From: Pseudomonadota bacterium
Lineage (GTDB): Bacteria > Pseudomonadota > Gammaproteobacteria > Burkholderiales > Burkholderiaceae_C
Length of the DNA stretch: 64,000 nucleotides
Assembly: GCA_023387335.1 (NCBI GenBank)
Contig: JAEWIF010000049.1
Location: forward strand, 1 to 64,000
Reading direction: 5' to 3'
A program made the translations under genes and the position numbers. The notes below the pieces were generated by a model. That model did no database searches. It was given only the letters and a program-made list of their open reading frames with translations, and was not told the origin of the DNA. Below, one piece after another: positions 43,085 to 51,289 of this stretch (its first letter is position 1; every line of letters begins with the position of its first letter).

Positions 43085-43945
43085 CTAGCCGTGCACCCGC
43101 CGCGCGACGGCCGCGATGGCGCCGTTGCGATCCGCCGGCGGCGCCTGCGTGTCCGTGATGTAAGCGGCCACCACCACCGGCGGGCGCCCGGGCGGCCAGA
43201 AGATGCCGACGTCGTTGGTCGTGCCGCGGCCGCCGCCGCCGGTCTTGCTGCCCATGCGCCAGCCCGCGGGCAGGCCTGCGCGCAGGCGCTCGCCGTTGGT
43301 CTCGCAGGCCTCGAGCCAGCGCGCCAGCTGCTCCCGGCTGCGCGGCGAAAGCGCGTCGCCCAGCAGGGTCTTCCCCAGCAGCTGGACCATCGCGCGCGGC
43401 GTGGTGGTGTCGCGCGGATCGCCCGGCCTCGCCTCGTTCAGCTCGGGCTCCCACCGGTCCAGCCGCGTGACCTCGTCGCCCAGGCTGCGCGCGTACGCCG
43501 TGAGTCCCTGTGGCCCGCCGTAGCTCGCGAGGATCAGGTTGCCGGCCGCGTTGTCGCTGGTGGTGATGGTCGCGTGGCACAGCTCGCCCAGCGTCATGCC
43601 ATCGCCCACATGCTTTTCCGTGACGGGCGAATGCGGCAGCAGCACTTCGCGGCCGAAGCGGATGCGCCGGTCCAGCCGTTCGATGCCGCGGTCCACCCGC
43701 TGCAGCACGTGCGCGGCGGCCAGCCACTTGAAGGTGCTGCACATCGGGAAGCGCTCGTCGAGCGCATGCCCTTCGATGCGGCCGTCGGCCTGCAGCACGG
43801 CCACGCCGAGCCGGCCGCCGGAGCGGGTTTCGATCGCCGCCCAGGGCTTGCCCTGTCCGGTGGGGCGCGCAGGCTGCGCGCAGCCGGGCAGCGCGAAGGC
43901 CGAAACGGCGGCGGCGAGGTTCAGGTGGAAATCGCGTCGATCCAT
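43085..43945 (-). CDS. Class A beta-lactamase, 286 aa
   Basis: Serine hydrolase that opens penicillin and cephalosporin rings in the periplasm. All key residues fall exactly at class A standard numbers: Ser70-Thr-Phe-Lys73, Ser130-Asp131-Asn132, Glu166 in EPELN (166-170), and Lys234-Thr-Gly236. Cys69 is present as in several environmental and carbapenemase enzymes, but position 238 is Gly, so that pair cannot make the 69-238 disulphide. The N-terminus has RRDF and ends LPGC, thus may be Tat- and/or lipid-directed. It starts 4 bp after the isopenicillin-synthase-family gene. No AmpR/PenR regulator adjoins it. Confidence 0.95.
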   Translation of the reverse strand: MDRRDFHLNLAAAVSAFALPGCAQPARPTGQGKPWAAIETRSGGRLGVAVLQADGRIEGHALDERFPMCSTFKWLAAAHVLQRVDRGIERLDRRIRFGREVLLPHSPVTEKHVGDGMTLGELCHATITTSDNAAGNLILASYGGPQGLTAYARSLGDEVTRLDRWEPELNEARPGDPRDTTTPRAMVQLLGKTLLGDALSPRSREQLARWLEACETNGERLRAGLPAGWRMGSKTGGGGRGTTNDVGIFWPPGRPPVVVAAYITDTQAPPADRNGAIAAVARRVHG

Positions 43946-43949
43946 GTTT

Positions 43950-44864
43950 TCAACGACCGTACGTCGCGCTGAACCGCTGCTGGAGGTACTCGGCCGCCGT
44001 CACCGGCGGGTACTTCGGCGCTTCGCCCGGCCGCAGGCAGCCCGGCAGCGCGCTCACCAGCGCGTCCGGGTTCGGGTCGAGGAAGAACGCGATCGAGTAG
44101 CGTTCCCGCTGCGGAGGCAGCACGCGGTGCGGCGTGGAGACGTACACGTCGTTGGACCAGCGCATCAGGCAGTCGCCGATGTTGCAGATGAAGGCGCCGG
44201 GCAGGGGCGGCACGTCGATCCAGCCGCCGTCGCGGCGCCGAACCTGCAGGCCGGCCACGCCGTCGGTCGCCAGCAGCGTCACGTTGCCGTAGTCGGTGTG
44301 CGTGCCCGCACCCGCCTGGCCCGCGGGCGCATCGGTCGCGAAGGCCGCCGGGTAGTGGAGCAGCCGCAGCGTCGCCTGCGGCCGGTCGATCTTGTCGGCG
44401 AAGAAGCCCTCGGGCAGGCCCAGGTCCAGCGCGAAAGCCGCGTGCAGCCGGCGCCCGACCTCGTACATCGCGTCGAAGTACGCCTGGACCCGCTCGCGCC
44501 ACCCAGGCAGTGCCGGCCACACGTTGGCCGGCCGGGTCGCCTCGTCGGTCCAGATCAGGTTGAAGGCCTCCTTCAGGTCGGGCGCCGCCTTCTCGTCCAG
44601 CGACTCGGTGCCGAGCGCGACGTAGCCGCGGTTGTGGCCGTGCACGCCGATGGCCAGCGCCCGCTTCGCCGGCGCCGGCTGCGCGAAGAACCCGGCGGCC
44701 GCCGCGAACGTGTCGGCGATCCGCTCCGCCGGGACGCCGTGGCCCGTGATGGCGAAGAAGCCGGTGTCGCGGCACGCCGCGCCGATCGCACGCGCCACGG
44801 CGCCGCGGCGGTCGGGTTGCGCCGACTGCAGGCCGGCGATGTCGAGGAGGGGGATCTGCATCAC
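43950..44864 (-). CDS. Isopenicillin N synthase-family 2-oxoglutarate/Fe(II) oxygenase, 304 aa
   Basis: Non-haem iron oxygenase with the DIOX_N domain at 3-120 and the double-stranded beta helix at 160-270. Iron ligands His189, Asp191 (GTHTDYGNVTLL) and His246 (STPHRVLPP); Arg255 in RERYSIAFF binds 2-oxoglutarate. Family resemblance is to bacterial and fungal enzymes acting on small acids, amino acids or ethylene formation; the family name does not imply penicillin synthesis. It lies directly upstream of the beta-lactamase gene on the same strand. Confidence 0.92.
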   Translation of the reverse strand: MMQIPLLDIAGLQSAQPDRRGAVARAIGAACRDTGFFAITGHGVPAERIADTFAAAAGFFAQPAPAKRALAIGVHGHNRGYVALGTESLDEKAAPDLKEAFNLIWTDEATRPANVWPALPGWRERVQAYFDAMYEVGRRLHAAFALDLGLPEGFFADKIDRPQATLRLLHYPAAFATDAPAGQAGAGTHTDYGNVTLLATDGVAGLQVRRRDGGWIDVPPLPGAFICNIGDCLMRWSNDVYVSTPHRVLPPQRERYSIAFFLDPNPDALVSALPGCLRPGEAPKYPPVTAAEYLQQRFSATYGR

Positions 44865-44873
44865 CCCGCCATC

Positions 44874-44999
44874 CTAGGCGGGAGCCCGAGTTCCTCGCCG
44901 TGCAGGGTGCAGGCCCATCGGTGGAAACGCGTCGCGGGCCTCGCGCGAGAGCCGCCGACGCTCGTCGGCCGAATGCCGTCGGCAGGGTTCCCGTGTCAT
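44874..44999 (-). CDS. Tiny arginine-rich protein, 41 aa, overlapping DUF2239 stop
   Basis: The ATG at 44999 overlaps the DUF2239 stop (ATGA), and a perfect AAGGAG lies six bases upstream inside the end of DUF2239, so translation looks very likely. The peptide starts MTREPCRRHSADERRRLS and has 11 arginines in 41 residues. It could bind nucleic acid or a membrane, or be a coupled leader; no family is recognised. Confidence 0.6.
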   Translation of the reverse strand: MTREPCRRHSADERRRLSREARDAFPPMGLHPARRGTRAPA

Positions 45000-45607
45000 T
45001 CCGGACTCCTTGAGACAACGCCGGGATAGTCGGGATCCGCCAGGCGCAGGACGTGCTCGCGGATGTCGCGCGGCCAGGCGTCGACGCGGCCGCCGAGCGC
45101 CTGCATGTCGCCGGCGAACAGGGCGCGGGCCGCCTCTTCGAAGCCGGGCCGGTCGCCGGCGAGCGCCACCATCACCTTGTAGCTGCGCTCCTGCGCGCGG
45201 CGAAGGCGCTCGCGCGTGGTGCCGGCGCGCCGCGCCTGCTGCACGAGCTTGCGCAGCGAGACCGACGCGCCGCCGGGCTGCGCCGCCAGCCATTCCCATT
45301 GGTCGGGCAGCAGCGTGACCTCGCGCGCGACCACGCCCAGGCGCGGGCGGCCGCGGCCGCGCGGCGGGCTCTCCGTCGCGGCGGCAGTGGCCACGGGAGC
45401 AGGGCGGTGCCGCGCGCGGATCTCCGCTTCCTCGCCGCGCAGGTCGAGGTCGATCTGCGCGCCGGTCGCATCGCTGAAGACCAGCGGCTGGTGGCCGCGC
45501 GCCGTCGCGCGGGCGGCGGCGATCGCCACTTCCTCCAGGGCCCCCGACGCGAGACGCCGGGTGCCCTGGAAGGCCGAGTACGTGGGGGTCGGGTCCAGGT
45601 CGTCCAT
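44996..45607 (-). CDS. DUF2239 family protein, 203 aa
   Basis: The N-terminal segment TYSAFQGTRRLASGALEEVA and GHQPLVFSDATGAQIDLDLRG and the C-terminal LLPDQWEWLAAQPGGASVSLRKLVQQARR define DUF2239, a family of unknown function found in proteobacteria (each stretch is one half of the domain). The C-terminal half resembles a ribbon-helix or KorB-like DNA-binding arrangement in composition only. Its promoter region contains palindromic CCCGGG repeats, suggesting tight regulation. No Shine-Dalgarno; the predicted transcript starts at the ATG. Confidence 0.88.
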   Translation of the reverse strand: MDDLDPTPTYSAFQGTRRLASGALEEVAIAAARATARGHQPLVFSDATGAQIDLDLRGEEAEIRARHRPAPVATAAATESPPRGRGRPRLGVVAREVTLLPDQWEWLAAQPGGASVSLRKLVQQARRAGTTRERLRRAQERSYKVMVALAGDRPGFEEAARALFAGDMQALGGRVDAWPRDIREHVLRLADPDYPGVVSRSPE

Positions 45608-45613
45608 GGCCGG

Positions 45614-45643
45614 AATATACCCGGGTTAAATTGCGCGCGTCAA
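45614..45643 (-). promoter_or_regulatory. Leaderless sigma70 promoter of DUF2239
   Basis: On the minus strand, TTGACG (45638-45643), 18 bp, TATATT (45614-45619), then only six bases to the ATG at 45607, so the transcript would begin at or next to the start codon. Confidence 0.65.
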
Positions 45644-45660
45644 TATCACCCGGGTTAAAT
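45619..45660. repeat. Direct repeat ACCCGGGTTAAAT in the DUF2239 promoter
   Basis: Exact 13-bp copies at 45619-45631 and 45648-45660, 29 bp apart, each with a symmetrical CCCGGG core. The first copy lies between the -35 and -10, the second upstream of the -35. They are probably repressor sites for the DUF2239 gene. Confidence 0.6.
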
Positions 45661-45890
45661 AAGAACGGCCGGCCATCCGCGAGGAAGGTGGGCGGTGCGC
45701 GGCGCCGGTCAGGCCACGGTCAGTTAGCGCGCGTGCGGAGAGACGACCTGCCCGACCTGCGGACGTCCTGACAAATCAGGAGCCTCTTGCGTCTGCCAAC
45801 CAACGAAGCGCGCCGCGCCCATCGGCACGCCGCCCTGCCGGCGCCACCGTCCACCGGATGACCACCCTCCGGTGGGCCGCCTCGCGCACT

Positions 45891-45916
45891 GTTTCCGCGC
45901 GTGAAAGCGCGGAAAC
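45891..45916. other. Perfect 10-bp hairpin upstream of the multicopper oxidase
   Basis: GTTTCCGCGC (45891-45900), loop GTGAAA, GCGCGGAAAC (45907-45916). No T-run follows, which speaks against a simple terminator. Its position 85 bp before the oxidase start fits an operator or leader structure. Confidence 0.5.
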
Positions 45917-46000
45917 TGCGTAATGGCTCTGGAAGTTGAATTTGGACGCATGTAAACCTGCGGAACCAACCGGATTCGGTGATTCCTCCAGGAGCGACCC

Positions 46001-48193
46001 ATGTTTCTCTCCAAGAGCGCATCGGCAGCCGTGCTGCGCGAAGCCGAAAAAGCCAGGCGCAATCGCCTCGAGATCATCCGGTGCCTGTCACACGGCCAGG
46101 TGTCCCGGCGCGAGTTGATCAAGTGGGGCATCTTCACGTCCGGCGGATTGCTGGCCGCCAAGCATGGGCTGAGCCCGTTCGTGGGCAACTCGTGGGGCGC
46201 GATCCCGACCGGGGTGCCGGCGAGTCCCTTGTTCGGCGCGAAGCCTTTCACCTTCCCGATGCTGCGGTTCGACGTCATCCCGCGCAACTCGATCGGCTCG
46301 CTCAGCCCCGCTCCGACGAAGGAGGCCAACACCACGCAGCGGCCGGTGCCCGCCATCCTGGGCGGCGGCACCGGTCCGGTCGAAGGCCGCCCGCCCGGAC
46401 CGATCTGGGCGCACCAGGGGTGGGACGATCCCCGGTTCAAGCCGCAGGTCGCGATCGAGGTCACGCAGTCCGGCTGCCACGTGGATCCCGTCGGCAGCTA
46501 CCGGCCGGAGGTGCCGAACCGCCTCAACTGCGACTTCGACGCCGCCACCACGGCCTGCCCGCCGTACTTCCATTCGGCCTTCCCACTGCAGAACGCGGAC
46601 CGGTTCTGGACCTTCAACGGCTGCGTGCCGCCCAAGCTGGTGATCGGCCGCTACGGCGAGCCGATCCTGTTCCGCCACCACAACGGCCTGGACCCCGACC
46701 GGACGAAGAACGGCGGCTTCGGCATCCACACGATCTCGACGCACGAGCACAACGGGCACCACGGCGCGGAGAACGACGGCTTCACCGGCGCGTACTTCTA
46801 TCCCGGCCAGTTCTACGACTACCACTGGCCGATCGTGCTGGCGGGGTTCAGCAGCATCAACAAGTTCGCCACCGACCCGAAGGCCGCTTCGCCGACGGAC
46901 GACGGCAAGACCATGCTGGTGCCCGGCGACTGGCACGAGACGATGAGCACGCACTGGTTCCACGACCACATGTTCAGCTTCACGTCGCAGAACGTCTACA
47001 AGGGCGTCGCCGCGATGTTCAACATCTACAGCGCGATCGACCGCGGCAACGAGTCCATCCAGGACGGCGTCAACCTGCGCCTGCCCAGCGGTTCCGCCAA
47101 GCCGTGGGGCAACCTGGACTACGACGTCAACCTGATGCTCGCGGACAAGGCGTGGAACGCGGACGGCCAGATGCAGTTCGACATCTTCGACCTGGACGGC
47201 TTCCTGGGCGACCAGATGACGGTGAACCTGGCCTGGAAGCCGTTCTTCAACGTCGAGCCGCGCAAGTACCGCTTCCGCATCCTCAACGCCTCGGTGTCGC
47301 GCTTCTTCAAGCTGGCGCTCAGCGACGGCTCGCCGATGATCCAGATCGCCAACGACGGCAACCTGCTGCCCAGCCCGGTGGTCCTGACGCAGCTCGACGA
47401 GATGGGCATCGCGGAGCGCTACGACATCGTCATCGACTTCTCGCGCTACACCCAGGGCACCAAGGTCTGGATGGTCAACCTGGCCGAGCACCAGGACGGC
47501 CGGCGGGTCGCGAAGGACCTGAGCCTGTCCGAAGCCCAGTCGGGCAACTCGGAGGATCCCTGCGTCGGCCGGTTCCTCGAGTTCCGCGTCGTGCTGGCCA
47601 GGACCGGCGAGGACAAGAGCCAGGTGCCCCCGGTCCTGATCCCGAATCCCGACCTGTCCCGCATCCCCGTGGCCAGGGAGCGGACGTTCGAGTTCGGGCG
47701 CGGAGCGGACAGGAACACCAACGATCCGGTGTCGTCCGCGTTCGGTCCCTGGGGCGTGAAGGTCGACGGCCAGGACATGCTGGCGGCCGATTTCGGCCGC
47801 GTCTCCGCGGCGCCGAAGTTCGGCACCCGCGAGGTCTGGACGATCAGGAACGGCGGCGGCGGCTGGGACCATCCCATCCACATCCACTTCGAGGAAGGGC
47901 AGATCCTCGAGCGCGACGGCAGCGCGTCCCGGGTCCCGGCCTGGGAACGCGGCCGCAAGGACGTGTACCGGCTGCGCCCCGGCGGCAGCCTCAAGATCAC
48001 GATGCAGTTCCGCGACTGGGGCGGCATGTTCATGGAGCACTGCCACAACACGGTGCACGAGGACAACGCGATGCTGCTTCGCTGGGAGATCGACGACTCG
48101 GGCGCGCCCTTCCTGCGGCCGCTGCCGACGCCGATCCCGACGCCGCAGGGCGTGACGTTCAAGGCGCCCACGCAGGTGCTGAGGACGGCATGA
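46001..48193 (+). CDS. Tat-exported multicopper oxidase (laccase-like), 730 aa
   Basis: Oxidises metal ions or phenolics with reduction of O2 to water. Copper motifs: HEHNGHHG (248-255), HWFHDHMF (318-325), HPIHIHFEEG (624-633), and HCHNTVHEDNAM (680-691), which supplies the type 1 and type 3 sites including the axial Met691. Tat motif SRRELIKWG at 35-43 after a long polar n-region, so export is to the periplasm. The length is greater than simple laccases, with an insertion of about 100 residues before the first copper motif. AGGAG before the ATG. Followed by two genes in an operon. Mn(II) or Cu(I) oxidation are plausible; sequence alone cannot tell. Confidence 0.93.
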   Translation: MFLSKSASAAVLREAEKARRNRLEIIRCLSHGQVSRRELIKWGIFTSGGLLAAKHGLSPFVGNSWGAIPTGVPASPLFGAKPFTFPMLRFDVIPRNSIGSLSPAPTKEANTTQRPVPAILGGGTGPVEGRPPGPIWAHQGWDDPRFKPQVAIEVTQSGCHVDPVGSYRPEVPNRLNCDFDAATTACPPYFHSAFPLQNADRFWTFNGCVPPKLVIGRYGEPILFRHHNGLDPDRTKNGGFGIHTISTHEHNGHHGAENDGFTGAYFYPGQFYDYHWPIVLAGFSSINKFATDPKAASPTDDGKTMLVPGDWHETMSTHWFHDHMFSFTSQNVYKGVAAMFNIYSAIDRGNESIQDGVNLRLPSGSAKPWGNLDYDVNLMLADKAWNADGQMQFDIFDLDGFLGDQMTVNLAWKPFFNVEPRKYRFRILNASVSRFFKLALSDGSPMIQIANDGNLLPSPVVLTQLDEMGIAERYDIVIDFSRYTQGTKVWMVNLAEHQDGRRVAKDLSLSEAQSGNSEDPCVGRFLEFRVVLARTGEDKSQVPPVLIPNPDLSRIPVARERTFEFGRGADRNTNDPVSSAFGPWGVKVDGQDMLAADFGRVSAAPKFGTREVWTIRNGGGGWDHPIHIHFEEGQILERDGSASRVPAWERGRKDVYRLRPGGSLKITMQFRDWGGMFMEHCHNTVHEDNAMLLRWEIDDSGAPFLRPLPTPIPTPQGVTFKAPTQVLRTA

Positions 48194-48216
48194 GCGCCAT
48201 CACGATGGAGGCAATC

Positions 48217-48678
48217 ATGGCAACGAGGAATCGAACGCTGGTCCCCGTCCTCCTGGCATCCGTGCTGGCGGCGGCGATGGGGTGGGCGGCGCCGGCCGCG
48301 GCCGAGCAGGCCGCGGTGACGGGCACCGTGGTGGATCGCGCCCTGGAGGCCGTCGTCTTCGGCGGCAAGGCATCGATCACGGGCCGCGTGATCCACGACA
48401 CCGATTTCGGCGCGCCGCCGGTGATGGAGCTCATCGTCGACCTGGGTGGGGTGACGGCCCGGGGCGCGAGTTCCGGACGGGCCTACCAGGTGCAGGACCA
48501 GGCGATCGTGCGTCGCCCGCTGCAGTCGTTCGAACAGGTCGAGGTGGGCATCTCCTTCGCCCCGCAAGGCGACGTGACGCAGGCCCGTTCGGCGATGGCT
48601 TCCTTCGGCGTGCGCTACAGCGAGGCCGGGGGATTGAAGACGACGCCGGTGAAGGTCGAGCCGAATCCGCCTTCCTGA
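48217..48678 (+). CDS. Small secreted protein of the oxidase operon, 153 aa
   Basis: Signal peptide of about 30 residues (TLVPVLLASVLAAAMGWAAP, cleavage after AAA). The mature domain of about 120 residues is beta-rich, without cysteines or recognised metal motifs. The ATG at 48217 has GGAGG five bases upstream; an ATG at 48190 overlapping the oxidase stop would add nine residues. The adjoining genes suggest a periplasmic accessory or partner of the multicopper oxidase. No family recognised. Confidence 0.72.
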   Translation: MATRNRTLVPVLLASVLAAAMGWAAPAAAEQAAVTGTVVDRALEAVVFGGKASITGRVIHDTDFGAPPVMELIVDLGGVTARGASSGRAYQVQDQAIVRRPLQSFEQVEVGISFAPQGDVTQARSAMASFGVRYSEAGGLKTTPVKVEPNPPS

Positions 48679-48700
48679 TCACTCTTCGGAGGCTTGCACC

Positions 48701-49624
48701 ATGATCAGCACGTTGTGGCGGCGCGGCGCCGCGTTCGCCGTGCTCGCCGGCGCGGCCGCGCTTGCGGCCGCGACGCCCTGGGGGCCGGACTATTTCCCGA
48801 ACGTCCCCGTGACCACCCAGGACGGCAAGACGGTCCGCTTCTACGACGACCTGCTCAAGGGCAAGTCGGTCGCGATCCTGCTCTTCTACACGGGCTGCCA
48901 GGACGTGTGCCCGCTGGAGACCGCCAACCTGGTGCAGGTGCAGAAGCTCCTGGGCGACCGGATGGGCAAGGACATCTTCTTCTACTCCATCGCCATCGAT
49001 CCCTGGGACACGCCGAAGGAGAACAAGGCCTATGCGCAGAAGTTCGGCGTCGGGCCGGGGTGGTCCTTCCTCTCCGGCAAGGAAGCCGACATCCAGCAGA
49101 TCACGCGCAAGCTCGGGCTGTCACGGGCGAGCGACGCGGTCAGCAAGGACGGCCACAGTGCCAGCCTGATGGTGGGCAACGTGGCCAGCGGGATGTGGAT
49201 GCGCAACTCGGCCCTGGACGATCCGCGGTTCCTCGCCACGACCATCTCGAACTTCCTGGGCTGGAAGAGCGAGCAGCCGGACACGAGCTATGCCGAGGCG
49301 CGGCCGCTCTCGATCGACAAGGGCCAGTTCCTGTTCCAGAGCCGCTGCGAGGCCTGCCACACCATCGGCGGCGGCGACCGCCTGGGCCCCGATCTGAAAG
49401 GGGTGACGCAACGGCGCGACCGCACCTGGCTCACCCGCTACGTGGCGCAGCCCGAAAAGGTGCTGGCCGAGGGCGACCCGATCGCGACCGGCCTCTTCAG
49501 GCAGTACAAGCAGGTGCGCATGCCCAACGTGGAACTGGGCACCGACGACGTCGCCGCGGTGCTGTCGTTCATCGCGGCGCGGTCGGATGCCGGAGGGGAC
49601 AAGGCGGCGCGCGCGGGGCGCTGA
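48701..49624 (+). CDS. SCO1/SenC-cytochrome c fusion protein, 307 aa
   Basis: The N-terminal domain (about 30-185) is SCO-like: copper ligands Cys66 and Cys70 in TGCQDVCPLE and His152 in KDGHSASLM. SCO proteins deliver copper to CuA sites or act as thiol reductases. The C-terminal domain (about 200-300) is a class I cytochrome c with haem motif CEACH (216-220) and axial Met in VRMPNVE. Signal peptide at 1-24. The fused form is less usual than separate proteins. Coding with a multicopper oxidase suggests it loads copper into the oxidase and/or takes its electrons. Confidence 0.93.
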   Translation: MISTLWRRGAAFAVLAGAAALAAATPWGPDYFPNVPVTTQDGKTVRFYDDLLKGKSVAILLFYTGCQDVCPLETANLVQVQKLLGDRMGKDIFFYSIAIDPWDTPKENKAYAQKFGVGPGWSFLSGKEADIQQITRKLGLSRASDAVSKDGHSASLMVGNVASGMWMRNSALDDPRFLATTISNFLGWKSEQPDTSYAEARPLSIDKGQFLFQSRCEACHTIGGGDRLGPDLKGVTQRRDRTWLTRYVAQPEKVLAEGDPIATGLFRQYKQVRMPNVELGTDDVAAVLSFIAARSDAGGDKAARAGR

Positions 49625-49634
49625 GGGCTGCGTT

Positions 49635-49985
49635 TCAGGACTTCTGGAACATCCGCAGGTCGAGCGGCCACTCGTTGCCCAGCCAGTAGGCGTAGTCCGT
49701 GTGGTCCTTGAGCTCGTCGCCGCTCAGGCCGTGCACGAACACGTCGAGGCCGCCGCGGTGCTCGTCGAGCCAGGGCACGATGCGGTCGAACTCGGCCGCC
49801 GAGAAAGCGAGCTGGCAGCTCCAGCGCGGATGCGGCCCGACCAGCTTCTCGTGCACGCGGCCCACCGCCACCTTGAACTGCCGCCCCGCCTGTTCGCAGA
49901 GGGCACGCGCCTGCCCGACCGTGTCGGCGTCGAAGTAGACGTGGGCGTGGTAGGCGGGGTGGATGTTCACGGGGCGGCGCGGCAT
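49635..49985 (-). CDS. DOPA 4,5-dioxygenase family protein, 116 aa
   Basis: Small extradiol-type protein with HPAYHAHVYFDADT at the N-terminus and GPHPRWSCQLAFS in the middle; these histidines are the expected metal ligands. Bacterial members of 110-120 residues are common and mostly uncharacterised; some cleave catechols. The stop lies 10 bp past the SCO-cytochrome stop on the opposite strand. The gene is 20 bp downstream of the otnK-like gene on the same strand and may be transcribed with it. Confidence 0.88.
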   Translation of the reverse strand: MPRRPVNIHPAYHAHVYFDADTVGQARALCEQAGRQFKVAVGRVHEKLVGPHPRWSCQLAFSAAEFDRIVPWLDEHRGGLDVFVHGLSGDELKDHTDYAYWLGNEWPLDLRMFQKS

Positions 49986-50005
49986 GGCCCCATTGTGGCC
50001 ATCCT

Positions 50006-51283
50006 TCAGCCGACCTGCGCCAGCGCCTTGCCGAAGAAGTCCACCGTGCCGAAATTGCCGGACTTCAGCGCCAGCAGCAGGGGCCGGCCCTCGACCTGCG
50101 TCCAGGGCACGCCAGGATCGATGGTGCCGCCGATGCGCAGCCGATGGGCGCCCAGCGCCTGCACGACGGCGCCCGAAGTCTCGCCGCCCGCGACCACCAG
50201 GCGCCGCACGCCGAGCTCCACCAGTCCGCGTGCCACCTCGGCCAGGCATTCCTCGACCAGCTGGCCGGCACGCCCGGCGCCGAGCGTGGACTGCACCGCG
50301 CGGACGCGGTCCGCCTGCTCGGTGGCGTAGACCAGCACCGGCCCGTCGGCCAGCCGCGGCGCCGCCCACTCCAGCGCGCGACGGGCGAGCGGATGGCCTT
50401 CGGCGAGCGCGAGCGCATCGACCTGCAGCGCCGGCCGGCCGGCGTCGAGCCAGTGCCTGACCTGCGCGTTCGTGGCCGTCGAGCAGGAACCCGAGAGCAC
50501 GGCGGCATGGCCGCCGACGGAAGGCAGGGCCGCGGCCGCGGCATCCGGCTGGATCCAGCCGCGCGCCTGGTACACCGCGGGCAGCCCGAGCGCGACCCCG
50601 GAACCCGCCGTGATCAACGGCAGCCCGTCGCACGCGGCGGCCAGGGTCCGCAGGTCGTCGTTGTCGATTGCGTCGGCGACCGCGAACCGCACGCCCTGCG
50701 CGCGCAGCCGCGCGAAGCACTCGCGCGTCGTGGCCTCGCCGCGGGCTACGTCGTCGTAGCGCACCAGGCCCACCTGGCCGCGCGACTGGGCCTGCAGCAC
50801 CCGCACCAGGTTGGCGTCGGCCATCGGCGTGAGCGGGTGGTGGCGCATCCCCGAGTCGGAGAGAAGCTCATCGCCGACGAACAGGTGGCCGCGGAACACC
50901 GTGCGGCCGTTCTCCGGGAACGCGGGGCAGGCGATGGCGAAATCGCCGCCCAGCGCGTCCAGCAGGGCCTCGGCCACAGGGCCGATGTTGCCCTGCGCGG
51001 TGGAGTCGAAGGTGGAGCAGTACTTGAAGTAGAACTGCCGCGCGCCGCCGGCCTGCAGCCAGCGCAGGGCCGCGAGCGACTCGCGCACCGCGTCCGCGGC
51101 CGGGGTGGTGCGCGACTTGAGCGCCACCACCACGGCATCGGCCGCGGGAACGGGGCCGTCGGGCACGCCGATGACCTGCACCGTCCGCATGCCCGCGCGC
51201 ACCAGCATGCTGGCGACATCGGTGGCGCCGGTGAAGTCGTCGGCGATCACGCCGAGCACGAGGCGACGGTTGTCGGCTGTCAT
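50006..51283 (-). CDS. otnK: Four-carbon acid sugar kinase, 3-oxo-tetronate kinase-like, 425 aa
   Basis: Phosphorylates 3-oxo-tetronate to its 4-phosphate in threonate and erythronate breakdown. N-terminal domain IADDFTGATDVASMLVRAGM and KYCSTFDSTAQGNIGPV (about 88-104) bind the substrate; C-terminal VAGGETSGAVVQALG and GSGNFG-like LKSGNFGTVDFFG bind ATP. Full length. Last of the transporter operon: TctA ends 6 bp upstream. The other pathway members OtnC and OtnI are absent in this window. Some relatives act on different acids, so the symbol is provisional. Confidence 0.88.
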   Translation of the reverse strand: MTADNRRLVLGVIADDFTGATDVASMLVRAGMRTVQVIGVPDGPVPAADAVVVALKSRTTPAADAVRESLAALRWLQAGGARQFYFKYCSTFDSTAQGNIGPVAEALLDALGGDFAIACPAFPENGRTVFRGHLFVGDELLSDSGMRHHPLTPMADANLVRVLQAQSRGQVGLVRYDDVARGEATTRECFARLRAQGVRFAVADAIDNDDLRTLAAACDGLPLITAGSGVALGLPAVYQARGWIQPDAAAAALPSVGGHAAVLSGSCSTATNAQVRHWLDAGRPALQVDALALAEGHPLARRALEWAAPRLADGPVLVYATEQADRVRAVQSTLGAGRAGQLVEECLAEVARGLVELGVRRLVVAGGETSGAVVQALGAHRLRIGGTIDPGVPWTQVEGRPLLLALKSGNFGTVDFFGKALAQVG

Positions 51284-51289
51284 GTCACC

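Larger units (their letters stand above)
45608..46000. other. 393-bp intergenic region
   Basis: The left end holds the DUF2239 promoter and its repeats. A 7-bp inverted pair CCACCGG (45851-45857)/CCGGTGG (45869-45875) and the perfect hairpin at 45891-45916 lie towards the oxidase. AGGAG precedes the oxidase ATG. I see no convincing gene in 45661-45850. Confidence 0.6.

Noticed and set aside
43950..44864. Penicillin biosynthesis suggested by the isopenicillin N synthase family name
   Set aside because: No ACV synthetase or other pathway gene is seen; the family is broad and common in soil bacteria.
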